Of a DNA stretch of 40,172 nt, positions 1 through 8,893 are shown piece after piece. Made by a program: the position numbers and the translations under genes. Below the pieces are notes generated by a model. The model searched no databases. It saw only the letters and a list, made by a program, of their open reading frames with translations, and was not told the DNA's origin. The stretch is from positions 1-40,172 of the forward strand of contig CAKMJS010000117.1 in assembly GCA_927405585.1 (NCBI GenBank), in the 5' to 3' direction. Every line of letters starts with the position of its first letter. Positions within the stretch are counted from its first letter, which is position 1. This DNA is from an uncultured Desulfosporosinus sp. (GTDB lineage: Bacteria; Bacillota; Desulfitobacteriia; Desulfitobacteriales; Desulfitobacteriaceae).

Positions 1-123
1 CCACCGGAATTAATACTCGTCACGGCGCGGGGGTGAACAGCCCTTCTTAGTTCAGCCCAAGCTAGTTTTACCAAGAGGATAAGGCGGGCTACTTTAATGC
101 CACCAGCTGTAGATCCGGCACTC
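1..123. repeat. exact inverted copy of an internal trkH segment
   Basis: Bases 1-123 are the exact reverse complement of 1588-1710, inside trkH. Identity stops at base 124, where trkA coding sequence begins. The true upstream part of trkA is therefore missing and replaced by an inverted piece of the next gene. An inverted copy of neighbouring DNA at a sequence end is typical of an amplification or assembly chimera; a genuine inversion junction is possible but less likely. Confidence 0.95.
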
Positions 124-569
124 TCACCGATGACGATAAACTTAATTTACTCTTAGCCCTTTTAGCCAAGAATTTAGGCGCTCAGAAAACGGTAGTCCGG
201 GTGGGGCGCGCTGACTATATGTCCTTAATGGGCAAAGTTGGAGTCGATGTCGTCTTATCTCCAAGGCTTCTAACCGCCGGTGTCATCTTGCGCCAAGTGC
301 GTCGGGGCAACATCGTCGCTGTCACTCTTCTGGAAGGTGCTAAGGCGGAGGCTATGGAAATATTAGTTCCCGAGAATTGCCAAATAACGGGTAAAAAACT
401 CAAGGACCTTAAATTCCCGCGCAACTCTTTGGTCGGGGCTTTAATTCATGGCGAAGACGTCAGTGTTCCTAATGGCGAGACCATCCTTCATGGGGGCGAC
501 AGGGTCGTTGTCTTTACACTTCCGGACATGGTCAAGAAAGTCGGAAAATACTTCGAGAGCAGGAATTAA
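124..569 (+). CDS. trkA: Trk potassium uptake regulator TrkA, C-terminal part (5' end lost)
   Basis: This is the C-terminal part of the peripheral NAD-binding subunit that gates Trk/Ktr potassium channels. The open frame from about base 126 reads TDDDKLNLLLALLAKNLGAQ, then VVRVGRADY and a TrkA_C-like region (residues ILVPENCQITGKKLKDL, then GEDVSVPNGET and GDRVVVF). A GTG at 201 is only an internal codon. About 148 residues remain, so the N-terminal NAD domain and any first TrkA_C copy are missing because the sequence before 124 is an inverted trkH fragment. The stop lies 2 bases before the trkH start, so the two are co-transcribed and probably translationally coupled. Family assignment is firm; completeness in the genome cannot be judged here. 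Confidence 0.88.
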
Positions 570-571
570 AA

Positions 572-2023
572 ATGAACGTTCGCTTGATAGAGAGCGTATT
601 AGGCTGGTTATTATTAGTTTACGCAGCAATTATGTGTATTCCCCTCGTTTGGGCGCTTATCGGAAAAGAGTCCACCACTGTGCCGTTTCTTATTACAATT
701 GTGTTAACAGGTCTCGTGGGTTTTGTTCTTACCCATTATGGACGTAAAGAAGGTCGCATGGGGATTAGAGAAGGCTTTGCCATCGTATCGGGTGCATGGA
801 TTTTGACCTCGCTTTTCGGAGCACTGCCACTTTACCTTTCGAACGCTGTACCTACTTACCTTGACGGTGTATTCGAAACTGTTTCAGGTCTGACCACCAC
901 AGGTGCCAGTGTCATTGACAATGTCGAGGTCCTCTCGCAGAGCTTATTGCTGTGGCGCAGTTTAACCCATTGGCTTGGAGGCATGGGCATCATTGTTTTG
1001 TTCATTGTTTTTTTGCCAAAGATCGGCGCGGGGGCAGTACACCTGTTCAACGCTGAAGTCCCGGGTCCCATGGCGGAAAGAGTCTTACCGCGGATTAGGG
1101 ATAACGCCGCCCGGCTCTGGCAGATTTATGTCGGCTTTACCCTATTACAAATCGTCTTGCTGGGCCTTGCCGGAATGTCATGGTTTGATTCCGTTAACCA
1201 TTCCTTCGCCACGATGGCGACTGGCGGTTTCTCCACTAAGAATTCCAGCATAATGTATTTCGACAATCCCCTGATTGAATATATCATTATAGTTTTTATG
1301 ATTATTGCTGGAGGAAACTTCGGCCTGTATTTCCTTGCTTGGAGCCGAGGCTTGAAACACATCTGGCAAGATACCGAATTTCGGGTTTACCTGGCAATCA
1401 TTGCAGTCGCCACCCTAGTCATCTCGATAAGTTTATGGCTTGTAGGGGATGGGATCGGTACCTCTTTGCGACAAGCCCTGTTTCAGGTGACCTCGATAAT
1501 GACGACGACTGGGTTTGCTTCAGCTGATTTCGACAAGTGGCCTTCACTCGCGAAAATTGTCCTGTTCTTATTAATGTTTATTGGTGGGAGTGCCGGATCT
1601 ACAGCTGGTGGCATTAAAGTAGCCCGCCTTATCCTCTTGGTAAAACTAGCTTGGGCTGAACTAAGAAGGGCTGTTCACCCCCGCGCCGTGACGAGTATTA
1701 ATTCCGGTGGCAAACATGTCGACCCACTCATGCTGCAAACTGTGGCTGTCTTTTTCTTTCTCTTTATGGCCATTTTTGGTTTGGCAACGATTCTGCTGTC
1801 TGCCACTGGCTTAGAACCCTTTGACGCGATGAGTGCCGTAGTGGCTACCCTTGGTAATGTCGGTCCAGGATTTGGGGTGGTTGGGCCAACTACCACTTTT
1901 TCTTCGATCAATGCTTTTGGTGAAGTGGTCTTAATTTGTTGTATGCTACTGGGTCGCTTGGAACTGTTCACTTTACTAGTAGTGCTTCAACCGGAGTTTT
2001 GGAGAACTCGTAAAAGTTGGTAG
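572..2023 (+). CDS. trkH: Trk/Ktr-type potassium transporter membrane subunit TrkH
   Basis: This 483-residue protein is the potassium-translocating subunit of a Trk system in the cytoplasmic membrane, working with TrkA. It has the expected series of hydrophobic segments and four filter-like loops: SGLTTTGAS, ATGGFSTKN, TTTGFASADF and GNVGPGFG, each with the conserved glycine. Length is normal for TrkH. The ATG follows the trkA stop by 2 bases, with an AGCAGGA ribosome site inside the end of trkA. Bases 1588-1710 of this gene recur inverted at 1-123. The downstream hairpin at 2072-2121 probably ends the transcript. KtrB is the closest alternative name. Confidence 0.93.
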   Translation: MNVRLIESVLGWLLLVYAAIMCIPLVWALIGKESTTVPFLITIVLTGLVGFVLTHYGRKEGRMGIREGFAIVSGAWILTSLFGALPLYLSNAVPTYLDGVFETVSGLTTTGASVIDNVEVLSQSLLLWRSLTHWLGGMGIIVLFIVFLPKIGAGAVHLFNAEVPGPMAERVLPRIRDNAARLWQIYVGFTLLQIVLLGLAGMSWFDSVNHSFATMATGGFSTKNSSIMYFDNPLIEYIIIVFMIIAGGNFGLYFLAWSRGLKHIWQDTEFRVYLAIIAVATLVISISLWLVGDGIGTSLRQALFQVTSIMTTTGFASADFDKWPSLAKIVLFLLMFIGGSAGSTAGGIKVARLILLVKLAWAELRRAVHPRAVTSINSGGKHVDPLMLQTVAVFFFLFMAIFGLATILLSATGLEPFDAMSAVVATLGNVGPGFGVVGPTTTFSSINAFGEVVLICCMLLGRLELFTLLVVLQPEFWRTRKSW

Positions 2024-2071
2024 TAAATGACCTGGACATTTAGGATAAGTATAAAGTTAAAGTATAAAGAA

Positions 2072-2121
2072 ATAGGGGTTTATGATGACGCTTAAAAGAA
2101 GCGAAAATCATAAATCCCTAT
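2072..2121. terminator. long hairpin between convergent trkH and guaA
   Basis: Arms ATAGGGGTTTATGAT and ATCATAAATCCCTAT pair with one G-T, and an inner CGCTT/AAGCG stem closes the loop. There is no long T-run. It sits between convergent genes and probably limits read-through in both directions. Confidence 0.6.
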
Positions 2122-2298
2122 CATATATTTAATCAACTCTTAAACTCTTGCCGACTGGCAATTTATGAGCAGTATTAACCCTGTCCCCTTCTCTTTAGTT
2201 GTAAATAAAGACAAAACTTCGAAGACGCCAAAATTTGGTATAAATCATTAACCACCTATCTATACTAAAACAACTCTTAACCCTTACCAATCCACTCC

Positions 2299-3831
2299 CT
2301 ACTCCCACTCAATCGTCCCAGGAGGCTTCGAGGTAATATCATAAACCACACGGTTAACGCCCTGCACTTCATTCACAATCCTAGTGGAGATGCTTTGCAG
2401 AAGGTCATACGGGAGCCTTGCCCAATCAGCAGTCATAGCATCTTCACTGGTGACTGCTCTAAGGATAATGGGATACTCATAGGTTCGACTATCCCCCATC
2501 ACGCCGACGCTCTTAATTGAAGGCAGAACCGCGAAACTTTGCCACAATTCTCGATACATTCCTGCTCGACGAATTTCCTCTAGGATAACCGCATCCGCTT
2601 CACGTAAAATATCCAGTTTCTCACGGGTTACTTCCCCAAGAATCCGGATCGCTAATCCTGGGCCAGGGAAGGGTTGTCGCCAAACTATTTCTTCACTCAT
2701 CCCGAGTTCAATTCCCAGTTCGCGTACTTCATCTTTAAAGAGCAAACGTAACGGCTCGATCAGTTCAAATTGCATGTCTTCAGGCAAGCCACCTACGTTG
2801 TGATGGCTTTTAATGGTTTCCGCAGTATCCGTTCCACTCTCCACAATATCCGGATAAAGGGTACCTTGTACCAAAAAATCGACCTGACCAAGTTTCAAGG
2901 CCTCCACTTCAAAGACCCGAATAAACTCATTGCCAATCGCTTTGCGTTTTAACTCAGGCTCGGATACCCCTGCTAGCTTTTGCAAAAAGCGTTCATGGAC
3001 ATCCACAAAGACCAAATTCAACTGAAACTGTTCAGTAAAGACCTTCTTAACCTGCTCTGCCTCATTCTTCCGCATAAACCCATGATCCACAAAGACGCAG
3101 GTCAATTGATCCCCTACTGCCCGGTGTACGAGCGCCGCAGCAACCGAAGAATCTACTCCACCACTCAAAGCACACAGGACATGTTTATTTCCGACCTTAG
3201 CGCGGATCTCTGCTACTTGAGCCTCAATAAAGGACTCCATCGTCCAGTCCCCAATACATTGACAAATATCATAGAGAAACTTCTCTAACATAGCTTGACC
3301 ATCGGGAGTATGTTTCACTTCAGGATGGAACTGGACACCATAAAAATGTCGTTCGGCATCCATCATCGCTGCAATTGGCGTATTCCAAGTGTGGGCTGCG
3401 ACAACAAAGCCTTCAGGTAATTTGTGCACAGAATCACCGTGGCTCATCCAGCACGGGCGCTCTCCACCTAAGTCCTTCCAGAGGTCCGTTGTAATATCAA
3501 CCGTCAGCATGGCGTTCCCATACTCGCTCGCTTCAGGATGTTCTACACTTCCCCCTAATTGTACCGTCATCAGTTGCATCCCATAGCAAATCCCTAAGAT
3601 GGGAATTCCTAAGTTATAAATTTCAGGGTCCACTTCAGGAGCATTCGGTTGATTAACACTCGCAGGTCCACCTGAAAAAATAATGCCCTTTGGTTTCCGA
3701 GCTCGGATTTCCTCGATTGAGGTTTTATGAGAAACCATTTCAGAATACACATGAGCTTCCCTTACTCGGCGCGCAATCAGTTGATTGTACTGTCCTCCAA
3801 AATCCAAAACTAATACGACTTCCTGTGTCAC
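2299..3831 (-). CDS. guaA: GMP synthase (glutamine-hydrolysing)
   Basis: GuaA converts XMP to GMP using ATP and glutamine, in the cytoplasm. At 510 residues it has the usual full length. The class I amidotransferase half shows Cys82 in GICYGM and a His169/Glu171 pair in QFHPEV. The PP-loop SGGVDS at 223-228 starts the ATP pyrophosphatase domain, and the chain ends in the family tail KPPGTIEWE. The start is GTG with a GGTGATG ribosome site. It lies 27 bases after hpt in the same direction, so purine salvage and GMP synthesis are co-expressed. No purine riboswitch was recognised upstream of the pair. Confidence 0.96.
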   Translation of the reverse strand: MTQEVVLVLDFGGQYNQLIARRVREAHVYSEMVSHKTSIEEIRARKPKGIIFSGGPASVNQPNAPEVDPEIYNLGIPILGICYGMQLMTVQLGGSVEHPEASEYGNAMLTVDITTDLWKDLGGERPCWMSHGDSVHKLPEGFVVAAHTWNTPIAAMMDAERHFYGVQFHPEVKHTPDGQAMLEKFLYDICQCIGDWTMESFIEAQVAEIRAKVGNKHVLCALSGGVDSSVAAALVHRAVGDQLTCVFVDHGFMRKNEAEQVKKVFTEQFQLNLVFVDVHERFLQKLAGVSEPELKRKAIGNEFIRVFEVEALKLGQVDFLVQGTLYPDIVESGTDTAETIKSHHNVGGLPEDMQFELIEPLRLLFKDEVRELGIELGMSEEIVWRQPFPGPGLAIRILGEVTREKLDILREADAVILEEIRRAGMYRELWQSFAVLPSIKSVGVMGDSRTYEYPIILRAVTSEDAMTADWARLPYDLLQSISTRIVNEVQGVNRVVYDITSKPPGTIEWE

Positions 3832-3858
3832 GATAATTCATCACCATTCTTATTAAAG

Positions 3859-4401
3859 TTAATTGATTTCGTACGCTTCCTGTTTTAATACTCCGACATA
3901 GGGCAAATTCCGATACTCTTCGTTGAAGTCAAGTCCATATCCTACCACAAACTCATCGGGAATCGAAAACCCGTTGTAATCCGGAGTAACATCCGCTTTT
4001 CGGCGTGCGGCTTTGTCGAGGAGCGTAACCACCTTTACGCTCAACGGATTTCGTGCTTTCAAGTTGTCTTTTAAATACTTTAATGTTAGCCCAGTATCTA
4101 CAATATCTTCGGCTATTAAAATGTGAACATCCTCAACACTTCGCTCTAAGTCTTTAAGGATACGCACGACGCCAGAAGACTGAGTGGAGACTCCATAGCT
4201 TGATAGCGCCATAAAATCATACGCCAAAGGCAATTTTATCTCTCGAATGAGGTCCGCCATAAAGGGGACAGCACCCTTTAAGATCCCTAGGACTAAGATT
4301 TTCTTTCCTGAGTAATCGCGAGTAATCTCTGCTCCTAATTCTGCCACACGCTTTGCCAAGTCTTCTCTCGAAATTAAGACTCGTCCAATATACTCTTCCA
4401 C
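3859..4401 (-). CDS. hpt: hypoxanthine phosphoribosyltransferase
   Basis: This 180-residue enzyme salvages hypoxanthine and guanine to IMP and GMP with PRPP. The PRPP loop is visible as ILIAEDIVDTGLTL, and the length and the YGLDFNEEYRNLPYVG tail are typical of the family. The start is GTG at 4401, with GGAGGT eight bases upstream. It is first in the hpt-guaA pair, driven by the promoter at 4441-4469. Unlike many Firmicutes, it is not followed by ftsH or preceded by tilS here. Confidence 0.95.
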   Translation of the reverse strand: MEEYIGRVLISREDLAKRVAELGAEITRDYSGKKILVLGILKGAVPFMADLIREIKLPLAYDFMALSSYGVSTQSSGVVRILKDLERSVEDVHILIAEDIVDTGLTLKYLKDNLKARNPLSVKVVTLLDKAARRKADVTPDYNGFSIPDEFVVGYGLDFNEEYRNLPYVGVLKQEAYEIN

Positions 4402-4440
4402 TTAAGGACACCTCCACCTTACGATAAAACTTATTGTAAA

Positions 4441-4469
4441 ACTATATCAGAGGCTTGTCCATTGTGCAA
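4441..4469 (-). promoter_or_regulatory. sigma-A type promoter for hpt-guaA
   Basis: On the minus strand, TTGCAC is followed after 17 bases by TATAGT, about 40 bases before the hpt start. Spacing is ideal and the hexamers are close to consensus. Confidence 0.6.
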
Positions 4470-4526
4470 ACGTTTTACGAGTCCACAACTCTTCAATTCA
4501 CAATTTCTACGATAATAATAGAATGA

Positions 4527-4561
4527 GGCAGGCTATAACCCCTAAGAGGGTTATTCCTGCC
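4527..4561 (-). terminator. hairpin terminator after the 4587-5249 gene
   Basis: Arms GGCAGGCTATAACCC and GGGTTATTCCTGCC pair with one bulge around a 6-base loop. On the minus strand the stem is followed by a moderately T-rich stretch. It separates the upstream minus-strand gene from the hpt promoter. Confidence 0.65.
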
Positions 4562-4586
4562 CCGTTTTACTATAGAACTCCCAACT

Positions 4587-5249
4587 TTAAATATCTGGCG
4601 CCAGAATATTAATCTTCTTACCAATATCTTTAAACTCAAGTGTCATGGTCATTGGGTCTGACCTTACTTTATTCTTTGCTTCGATCGTGGCCTTCACGAG
4701 CATCTGATCAGACTTACGAATGTAAAGAGTATACTGGAAATCGCTCCAAAATACCTCCATCATTTGATTCTGTACACTGGGTGATAAATGACATACCCAC
4801 ACTTTTTCTCCGTTAACCTTCTCTTGGTCGCTAAGCATCACCTCTCCAAGCTCTTTCATTTGTAGCGAAGATAAGGGGTTGAGCTCCGCCAGAAAGACTT
4901 CCTGAGCTGCTTTAGCATTAGCAAATCTGATCCACTTCTTACTAAAAGGATCTTTACTGTAGGTAGAATCCCCAAGTTTGATCATCTCTACTTCGCTTCC
5001 AGCTAGCTGTCCCAAGATCCGAGTGTTCCCACCATCTTTTTCCCCTAGAATCTGTGTGAGTACTCGATCTTTTCCCTCGACCCATTGATACTGGGTCAAA
5101 CTATAGCGAAAAGAGGTCGCTGCGTTCAATCCTTCTAAGCCGTGTTTGACTAACTCAGTAGGGTCTGGTTGCCACATAAAGCGTCCTAAAAGCCCCCCTA
5201 TCAACACGATACTGATTCCAATGGCTAACCCATATCCTCTTTTCTTCAT
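4587..5249 (-). CDS. membrane-anchored extracytoplasmic protein of unknown function
   Basis: The likely protein is 220 residues, starting at the ATG at 5249 (MKKRGYGLAIG), preceded by a GGGGGC ribosome site. The frame is open for 119 more codons upstream, but that part is low-quality, histidine- and cysteine-rich non-coding sequence. Residues 5-25 form one hydrophobic N-terminal segment without a lipobox cysteine, so it is probably an uncleaved anchor. The rest is soluble, with alternating strands (for example ILGEKDGGNTRILGQLAGSEVEMIKLGDSTYSKD in pieces) and resembles LolA/LppX-like single-domain secreted proteins in general pattern only. No catalytic motif was seen. It is divergent from the YjcZ-like pair. 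Confidence 0.7.
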   Translation of the reverse strand: MKKRGYGLAIGISIVLIGGLLGRFMWQPDPTELVKHGLEGLNAATSFRYSLTQYQWVEGKDRVLTQILGEKDGGNTRILGQLAGSEVEMIKLGDSTYSKDPFSKKWIRFANAKAAQEVFLAELNPLSSLQMKELGEVMLSDQEKVNGEKVWVCHLSPSVQNQMMEVFWSDFQYTLYIRKSDQMLVKATIEAKNKVRSDPMTMTLEFKDIGKKINILAPDI

Positions 5250-5426
5250 CTCATGCCCCCCTGGCGGAGTTCTTACCATACAATATGTGTAAGTAGTTTG
5301 CCCTATTCCATTTGTGGTTCTCAAAAATTTTCTTTTAAATTGACAAGTTAAAACTTTTCCATATTGTTCCACTTTGCTTAACAGAAGCATATTATTTACT
5401 ATCTCAGGTAAAAGGAGGAAATTCAA

Positions 5427-5549
5427 ATGGCATTTGGTGGTGTAGATGCAGCTGCTTGTGGTTGCGGAACTGGGCATGGTTTTGGTGCAGGAATCGCTGC
5501 AGTAGTTGTGATTATTCTTCTTCTGATCGCAATGGGAATTGTATTCTAA
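5427..5549 (+). CDS. YjcZ-like small glycine/alanine-rich membrane peptide 1
   Basis: This 40-residue peptide begins MAFGGVDAAACGCG, has a glycine-rich hinge GTGHGFGAG and ends in one hydrophobic helix (AAVVVIILLLIAMGIVF). The layout matches the YjcZ/SscA-type small peptides linked to spores in Firmicutes. An AAAGGAGG ribosome site lies 8 bases before the ATG. It is too short for most gene callers. A second, similar peptide follows 23 bases downstream, making a tandem pair that ends in a terminator. The spore role is inferred from the family, not shown here. Confidence 0.75.
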   Translation: MAFGGVDAAACGCGTGHGFGAGIAAVVVIILLLIAMGIVF

Positions 5550-5572
5550 AGTATAAAAAGGGGGAAATATTG

Positions 5573-5725
5573 ATGTACGGAATGGGTTATGGAATGGGTG
5601 GAGCATGCTGTCCTGCTCCTGTCGCCCCAGTTGCTGCCGCTTGTGGCGGTGCTGGTTATGGCATTGGCGCTGGAATCATTGCAATAGCTATCTTGATTCT
5701 TATCGCATTAGGTGTAATCTTCTAA
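5573..5725 (+). CDS. YjcZ-like small glycine/alanine-rich membrane peptide 2
   Basis: This 50-residue peptide starts MYGMGYGMGGACCPAP, continues with an alanine/proline/cysteine stretch and GGAGYGIGAG, and ends in a single hydrophobic helix IIAIAILILIALGVIF. The tail GAGI(I/A)A...ILI..A.G(V/I)(I)F matches peptide 1, so the pair is a duplication. The ribosome site is AGGGGG, 7 bases before the ATG. The rho-independent terminator at 5739 ends the transcript. Cysteines in the N-terminal part (CC and CG) could allow cross-linking in a spore layer, which is speculation. Confidence 0.75.
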   Translation: MYGMGYGMGGACCPAPVAPVAAACGGAGYGIGAGIIAIAILILIALGVIF

Positions 5726-5738
5726 AAAACGGTTAACG

Positions 5739-5772
5739 GGCTATCACCTTTCTTAAGGTGGTAGCCTTTTAC
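5739..5772 (+). terminator. rho-independent terminator after the YjcZ-like pair
   Basis: Perfect 12-base arms GGCTATCACCTT/AAGGTGGTAGCC around a 4-base TCTT loop are followed by TTTT and a T-rich run. Confidence 0.88.
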
Positions 5773-5845
5773 TCTTTTTTCTAGTTCATTTTCGACATAA
5801 TATGTTATATAATAGACGAATTAATAACTTTTGAGGTGTAAAGAA

Positions 5846-6235
5846 ATGCCCTTAGAAATTGACGATCAAGCAAAGATGATTAAAACCTGTCAAGCAATCT
5901 TAGATTCTTGCGAAAAACCTTTTGTTTGGGAAGATGAGGGTGCTTATCAATATGGCAATTATAAAAAGCCTTTTAATCTTGTTTTACCGCACCCACAGAT
6001 CGATCACGAGTTACATACTCTGCTTGAAACATTTTCAGGTTCTAGCTATTTGTACGATCAGATTAAAGCTACCTGTACGCTTAATGAGGAATGGGTTGAG
6101 TCTGGCACGTACGGCTTAGACAGGGATTTTTGTTGTTACTTCAGTCGATTCACTCTAAAACCGGAATATGTTGAACTAGTGAAAACTTATTTCAATAATC
6201 GTCTTTGTGAATTACAGATGGGCAAAGTGAAATAG
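5846..6235 (+). CDS. conserved-looking hypothetical protein
   Basis: The protein is 129 residues from the ATG at 5846, chosen because GAGGTG lies 7 bases upstream. The frame extends five codons further without a ribosome site. It is soluble, acidic and rich in aromatic residues, with no transmembrane segment or recognisable motif; five cysteines are present, including a Cys-Cys in DRDFCCYF. It stands alone between the YjcZ pair and the convergent glp operon, with its own upstream AT-rich promoter region. No function can be assigned. Confidence 0.65.
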   Translation: MPLEIDDQAKMIKTCQAILDSCEKPFVWEDEGAYQYGNYKKPFNLVLPHPQIDHELHTLLETFSGSSYLYDQIKATCTLNEEWVESGTYGLDRDFCCYFSRFTLKPEYVELVKTYFNNRLCELQMGKVK

Positions 6236-6258
6236 GACCACTCCTTTTGGACATGAAA

Positions 6259-6315
6259 ATGCTCCTCTAAAGATAACAGATTTTATTATTAATCTGTCTA
6301 CCTTTAGGGGAGCAT
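6259..6315. terminator. long hairpin between convergent genes
   Basis: Outer arms ATGCTCCTCTAAAG and CTTTAGGGGAGCAT, and inner arms AACAGATT/AATCTGTC-like, form an extended stem. It lies between the convergent 5846-6235 gene and glpC and probably serves both. Confidence 0.7.
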
Positions 6316-6415
6316 ATTACTCTATTAGTTCCGACTTCCTGGATTTCTTCATGTTTGTAAATTCCATATTATAATGGTTTATCAATGAGACGTTTTTTAT
6401 TACCAAAATATAAAG

Positions 6416-7651
6416 TTAGGCGAGTCCGTATGCCTTCATGAAATACCAAACAGGATGTTGTACTTTGGCTCGAGATCCGTGAGCTATCTGGATGTTACAG
6501 GTTCCGCATTCAGTGATAACTTCAGAAAAGTCCGCCTTTTCTAATCCACTCTTAATTTTTCCAAATAAAGGCTTCCCAATTTCCATCCCCAACGCATAGT
6601 TTTCTTCTTTGAAACCATAGCTACCTGACAAGCCACAACACCCGCTATCCAAGTCCTTCACCTGCAAGCCCGGAATCAAGCGTAATAAGCGGACTACTGG
6701 AGTACCGATACTTTGTGCTTTGAGATGGCAAGGAGCATGATAGGCAACAATTTGAGAGGAAGGCCGAAACCCTAGGCGAAGCTCCCCATTTTCATATAGA
6801 TGCCACAGAAATTCGAATAAATCATACGTTCGAGCGGCAATCAACTCCGCTCCGGGACCACCATAGTGGGGGTATTCCTGTTTTAGACTTAAGGTACAGC
6901 TTGGACAAGAAGCAACAACTGGAATTCCCTGTTCCAGATAAGGCACGAGCAAACGAAGATTATACAAGGCATTTGCCTCTGCCTGAGAGAACTGATCATT
7001 CGATTGCAACGGAACCCCACAACAATGAAAACTCGGCGTTAGCACAGAAAAGCCGTTATGCTCCAATACTTTAACGACAGCTCTGGCGGTTACAGCATCA
7101 TTATACGCCGAATAACAACCGGGAAAATAAACCACTTGCTTGGTCTTTGCATCGGTATGAGTATTTAGTGCAAATCTGCGGTGATAATCGGGTAAGGGGG
7201 CATTCCGACCAATCCCTATTGCCTTCTCCATCAAGACTCTGACGGCTTTTTTCCTTAAGACGAAATTTGTAACAGGTGCCAAGACCGTGCCTAAGATTCC
7301 TAGATATTCTGCCCTACCCAGTACGAGAGCGCGGAGACGATAGCGCTTACTTTTTTTGTTGGCTCCTGAAAGAATCGCCTTACGACGCGCCTCCATAATC
7401 AGCTCGGTGATGTTGACACTCGAAGGACAGGTGATCTCACAGGTTTTGCAATTTGAGCACAAGGCTAAGGCTTTAGCATCGAAATAAATCCCTTCTAAAC
7501 GTAATCGTTCAGCGTCTGGCCCCGCAGCCTTCGGACCTGGAAATAGGGGATTAATCCTTGCAACAGGACACTCCGCAGTACAAGCACTACATTTTATGCA
7601 AGCGTCCAATTTCTCAGCCCTGTAAACTGCTCCCTCTGATTTCCCGTTCAT
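6416..7651 (-). CDS. glpC: anaerobic glycerol-3-phosphate dehydrogenase subunit C
   Basis: GlpC is the membrane-associated iron-sulfur subunit that carries electrons from GlpAB to the quinone pool. The 411 residues contain two ferredoxin-like clusters, CIKCSACTAECP and CSNCKTCEITCP, in the first 80 residues, then two CCG domains seen as HCCGVPL and SGCCGLSG. Length and order match GlpC. The ATG at 7651 follows an AGGAGAG site and lies 36 bases after glpB. It is last in glpA-glpB-glpC. Related heterodisulfide reductase D-like proteins share this layout, but the gene neighbours decide for GlpC. Confidence 0.93.
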   Translation of the reverse strand: MNGKSEGAVYRAEKLDACIKCSACTAECPVARINPLFPGPKAAGPDAERLRLEGIYFDAKALALCSNCKTCEITCPSSVNITELIMEARRKAILSGANKKSKRYRLRALVLGRAEYLGILGTVLAPVTNFVLRKKAVRVLMEKAIGIGRNAPLPDYHRRFALNTHTDAKTKQVVYFPGCYSAYNDAVTARAVVKVLEHNGFSVLTPSFHCCGVPLQSNDQFSQAEANALYNLRLLVPYLEQGIPVVASCPSCTLSLKQEYPHYGGPGAELIAARTYDLFEFLWHLYENGELRLGFRPSSQIVAYHAPCHLKAQSIGTPVVRLLRLIPGLQVKDLDSGCCGLSGSYGFKEENYALGMEIGKPLFGKIKSGLEKADFSEVITECGTCNIQIAHGSRAKVQHPVWYFMKAYGLA

Positions 7652-7687
7652 CTCTCCTCTCCTTTCCTTTCCATGGCATGTTTTGCC

Positions 7688-8893
7688 CTATATCATAGTT
7701 CCAGCTCGGTGACCGGTCGTTAGAGCGACCCCTCCCCCACAATGATCGGTCCAAGGATCCCAATGAGCTAGCATACGTCCACACACATAAACATTGTGCA
7801 AGTAAATTTCGCCATCGCTTCTGAGGGGATGAAGCTCGGCGTCGACCTCTATGCCCGTCTGGGTATACGGTTGGGGTCCTAAAAAACCGTCCGACGTCCA
7901 CTGTTCAGGTATGAAAAGTGGACAATCAAAGATCCCCTCCCGAATCGTCCGTGGTCCAACCTGAATACCACCTCCGAAGATGCCACCGGTAGCTAACACA
8001 AAGGACTTGGCCTTTAATTCAAGTGTTTTCCCATGACTCTGAAGGGAAATACTAGGACAGTAACCCTCCTCTATAACAGCGGCTTCAACCTTTCCATTCG
8101 TTAAAAACTCCCCACCTAAATCTTTAAATTTCTTTCTGAGGAATTGATAAAGATTCATTCCCACGGGAGAGGGTGGGAAAATAGTCGGCTCGACAATCGA
8201 GACTGTAAGGGATTTCAATAAATCGCGCAGTAACGGCTCAAATGAGGCACTTAACCCTGGGAAAACCAGCACTAAGCCCTCTTTCATCCCAGCTAATTCA
8301 CCAATGATTCCCATAAGAAACTCACGTAAATAGTCTGTCCCCTCCACAGATGCCCAGTATTTGGCATAATCTGACGGGAGAATACTCTTGCCTAAGCTAT
8401 AGTGTTGAGCAAACCTATCCACTTGCAGAGGTTTAATCGTCACGATGGCTTGAGGAAAATTCAGGGCCAGGTTCGAAGCAAATAACCCAGGAAAAAAGTC
8501 CTTTAACCCTTGTGGAGCGATTAGAACTATTTCTCTAGCCGCTTCTAAGGGTTGGGCAGATAAACTGTAGGGTACATACCCTGCTGGACGAATCTCACCA
8601 AGAGGAGTGAGAATAGGTTGACCCTTAGCCCACGAGCCCGTATAAAAAGGGCATAGTTCCTGCCACTTGCTGACCGATTGGAGTGCCTGATCTTCTGAAA
8701 TATGCGAGAAGGGATGGTCCTGTCGATCCCTAAGTGCGTTGAAATCTCCAAAATCTATAACTCCGGAGGTAAAGGAAAGACTACCTATCCCTTCTGCTAC
8801 GAGCATTACCTGTTTCCCTCGCTCAGCCGCTGTTATCCCAGCAACTAGACCGGCCAAACCTCCCCCAATAATAATTCCATCCCACACAATCAT
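7688..8893 (-). CDS. glpB: anaerobic glycerol-3-phosphate dehydrogenase subunit B
   Basis: GlpB is the second flavin-binding subunit of the anaerobic GlpABC complex. The protein begins MIVWDGIIIGGGLAGLVAG, a dinucleotide-binding Rossmann motif, and has a second flavin-type segment FVLATGGIFGGG plus a C-terminal GGGVALTTGHRAG. I place the start at the ATG at 8893 because it overlaps the glpA stop in an ATGA, with GGGGG just upstream; a TTG at 8914 is the alternative and would add seven residues. The size of 401 residues fits the family. Translational coupling to glpA is likely. Confidence 0.92.
   Translation of the reverse strand: MIVWDGIIIGGGLAGLVAGITAAERGKQVMLVAEGIGSLSFTSGVIDFGDFNALRDRQDHPFSHISEDQALQSVSKWQELCPFYTGSWAKGQPILTPLGEIRPAGYVPYSLSAQPLEAAREIVLIAPQGLKDFFPGLFASNLALNFPQAIVTIKPLQVDRFAQHYSLGKSILPSDYAKYWASVEGTDYLREFLMGIIGELAGMKEGLVLVFPGLSASFEPLLRDLLKSLTVSIVEPTIFPPSPVGMNLYQFLRKKFKDLGGEFLTNGKVEAAVIEEGYCPSISLQSHGKTLELKAKSFVLATGGIFGGGIQVGPRTIREGIFDCPLFIPEQWTSDGFLGPQPYTQTGIEVDAELHPLRSDGEIYLHNVYVCGRMLAHWDPWTDHCGGGVALTTGHRAGTMI

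Noticed and set aside
4402-4440. Purine riboswitch ahead of hpt-guaA
   Set aside because: The leader from the predicted promoter to hpt is only about 30-40 bases and shows no aptamer fold.
5250-5606. N-terminal extension of the 4587-5249 protein
   Set aside because: The added 119 codons are non-protein-like, overlap the divergent YjcZ-like gene and lack a ribosome site, while the internal ATG has one.
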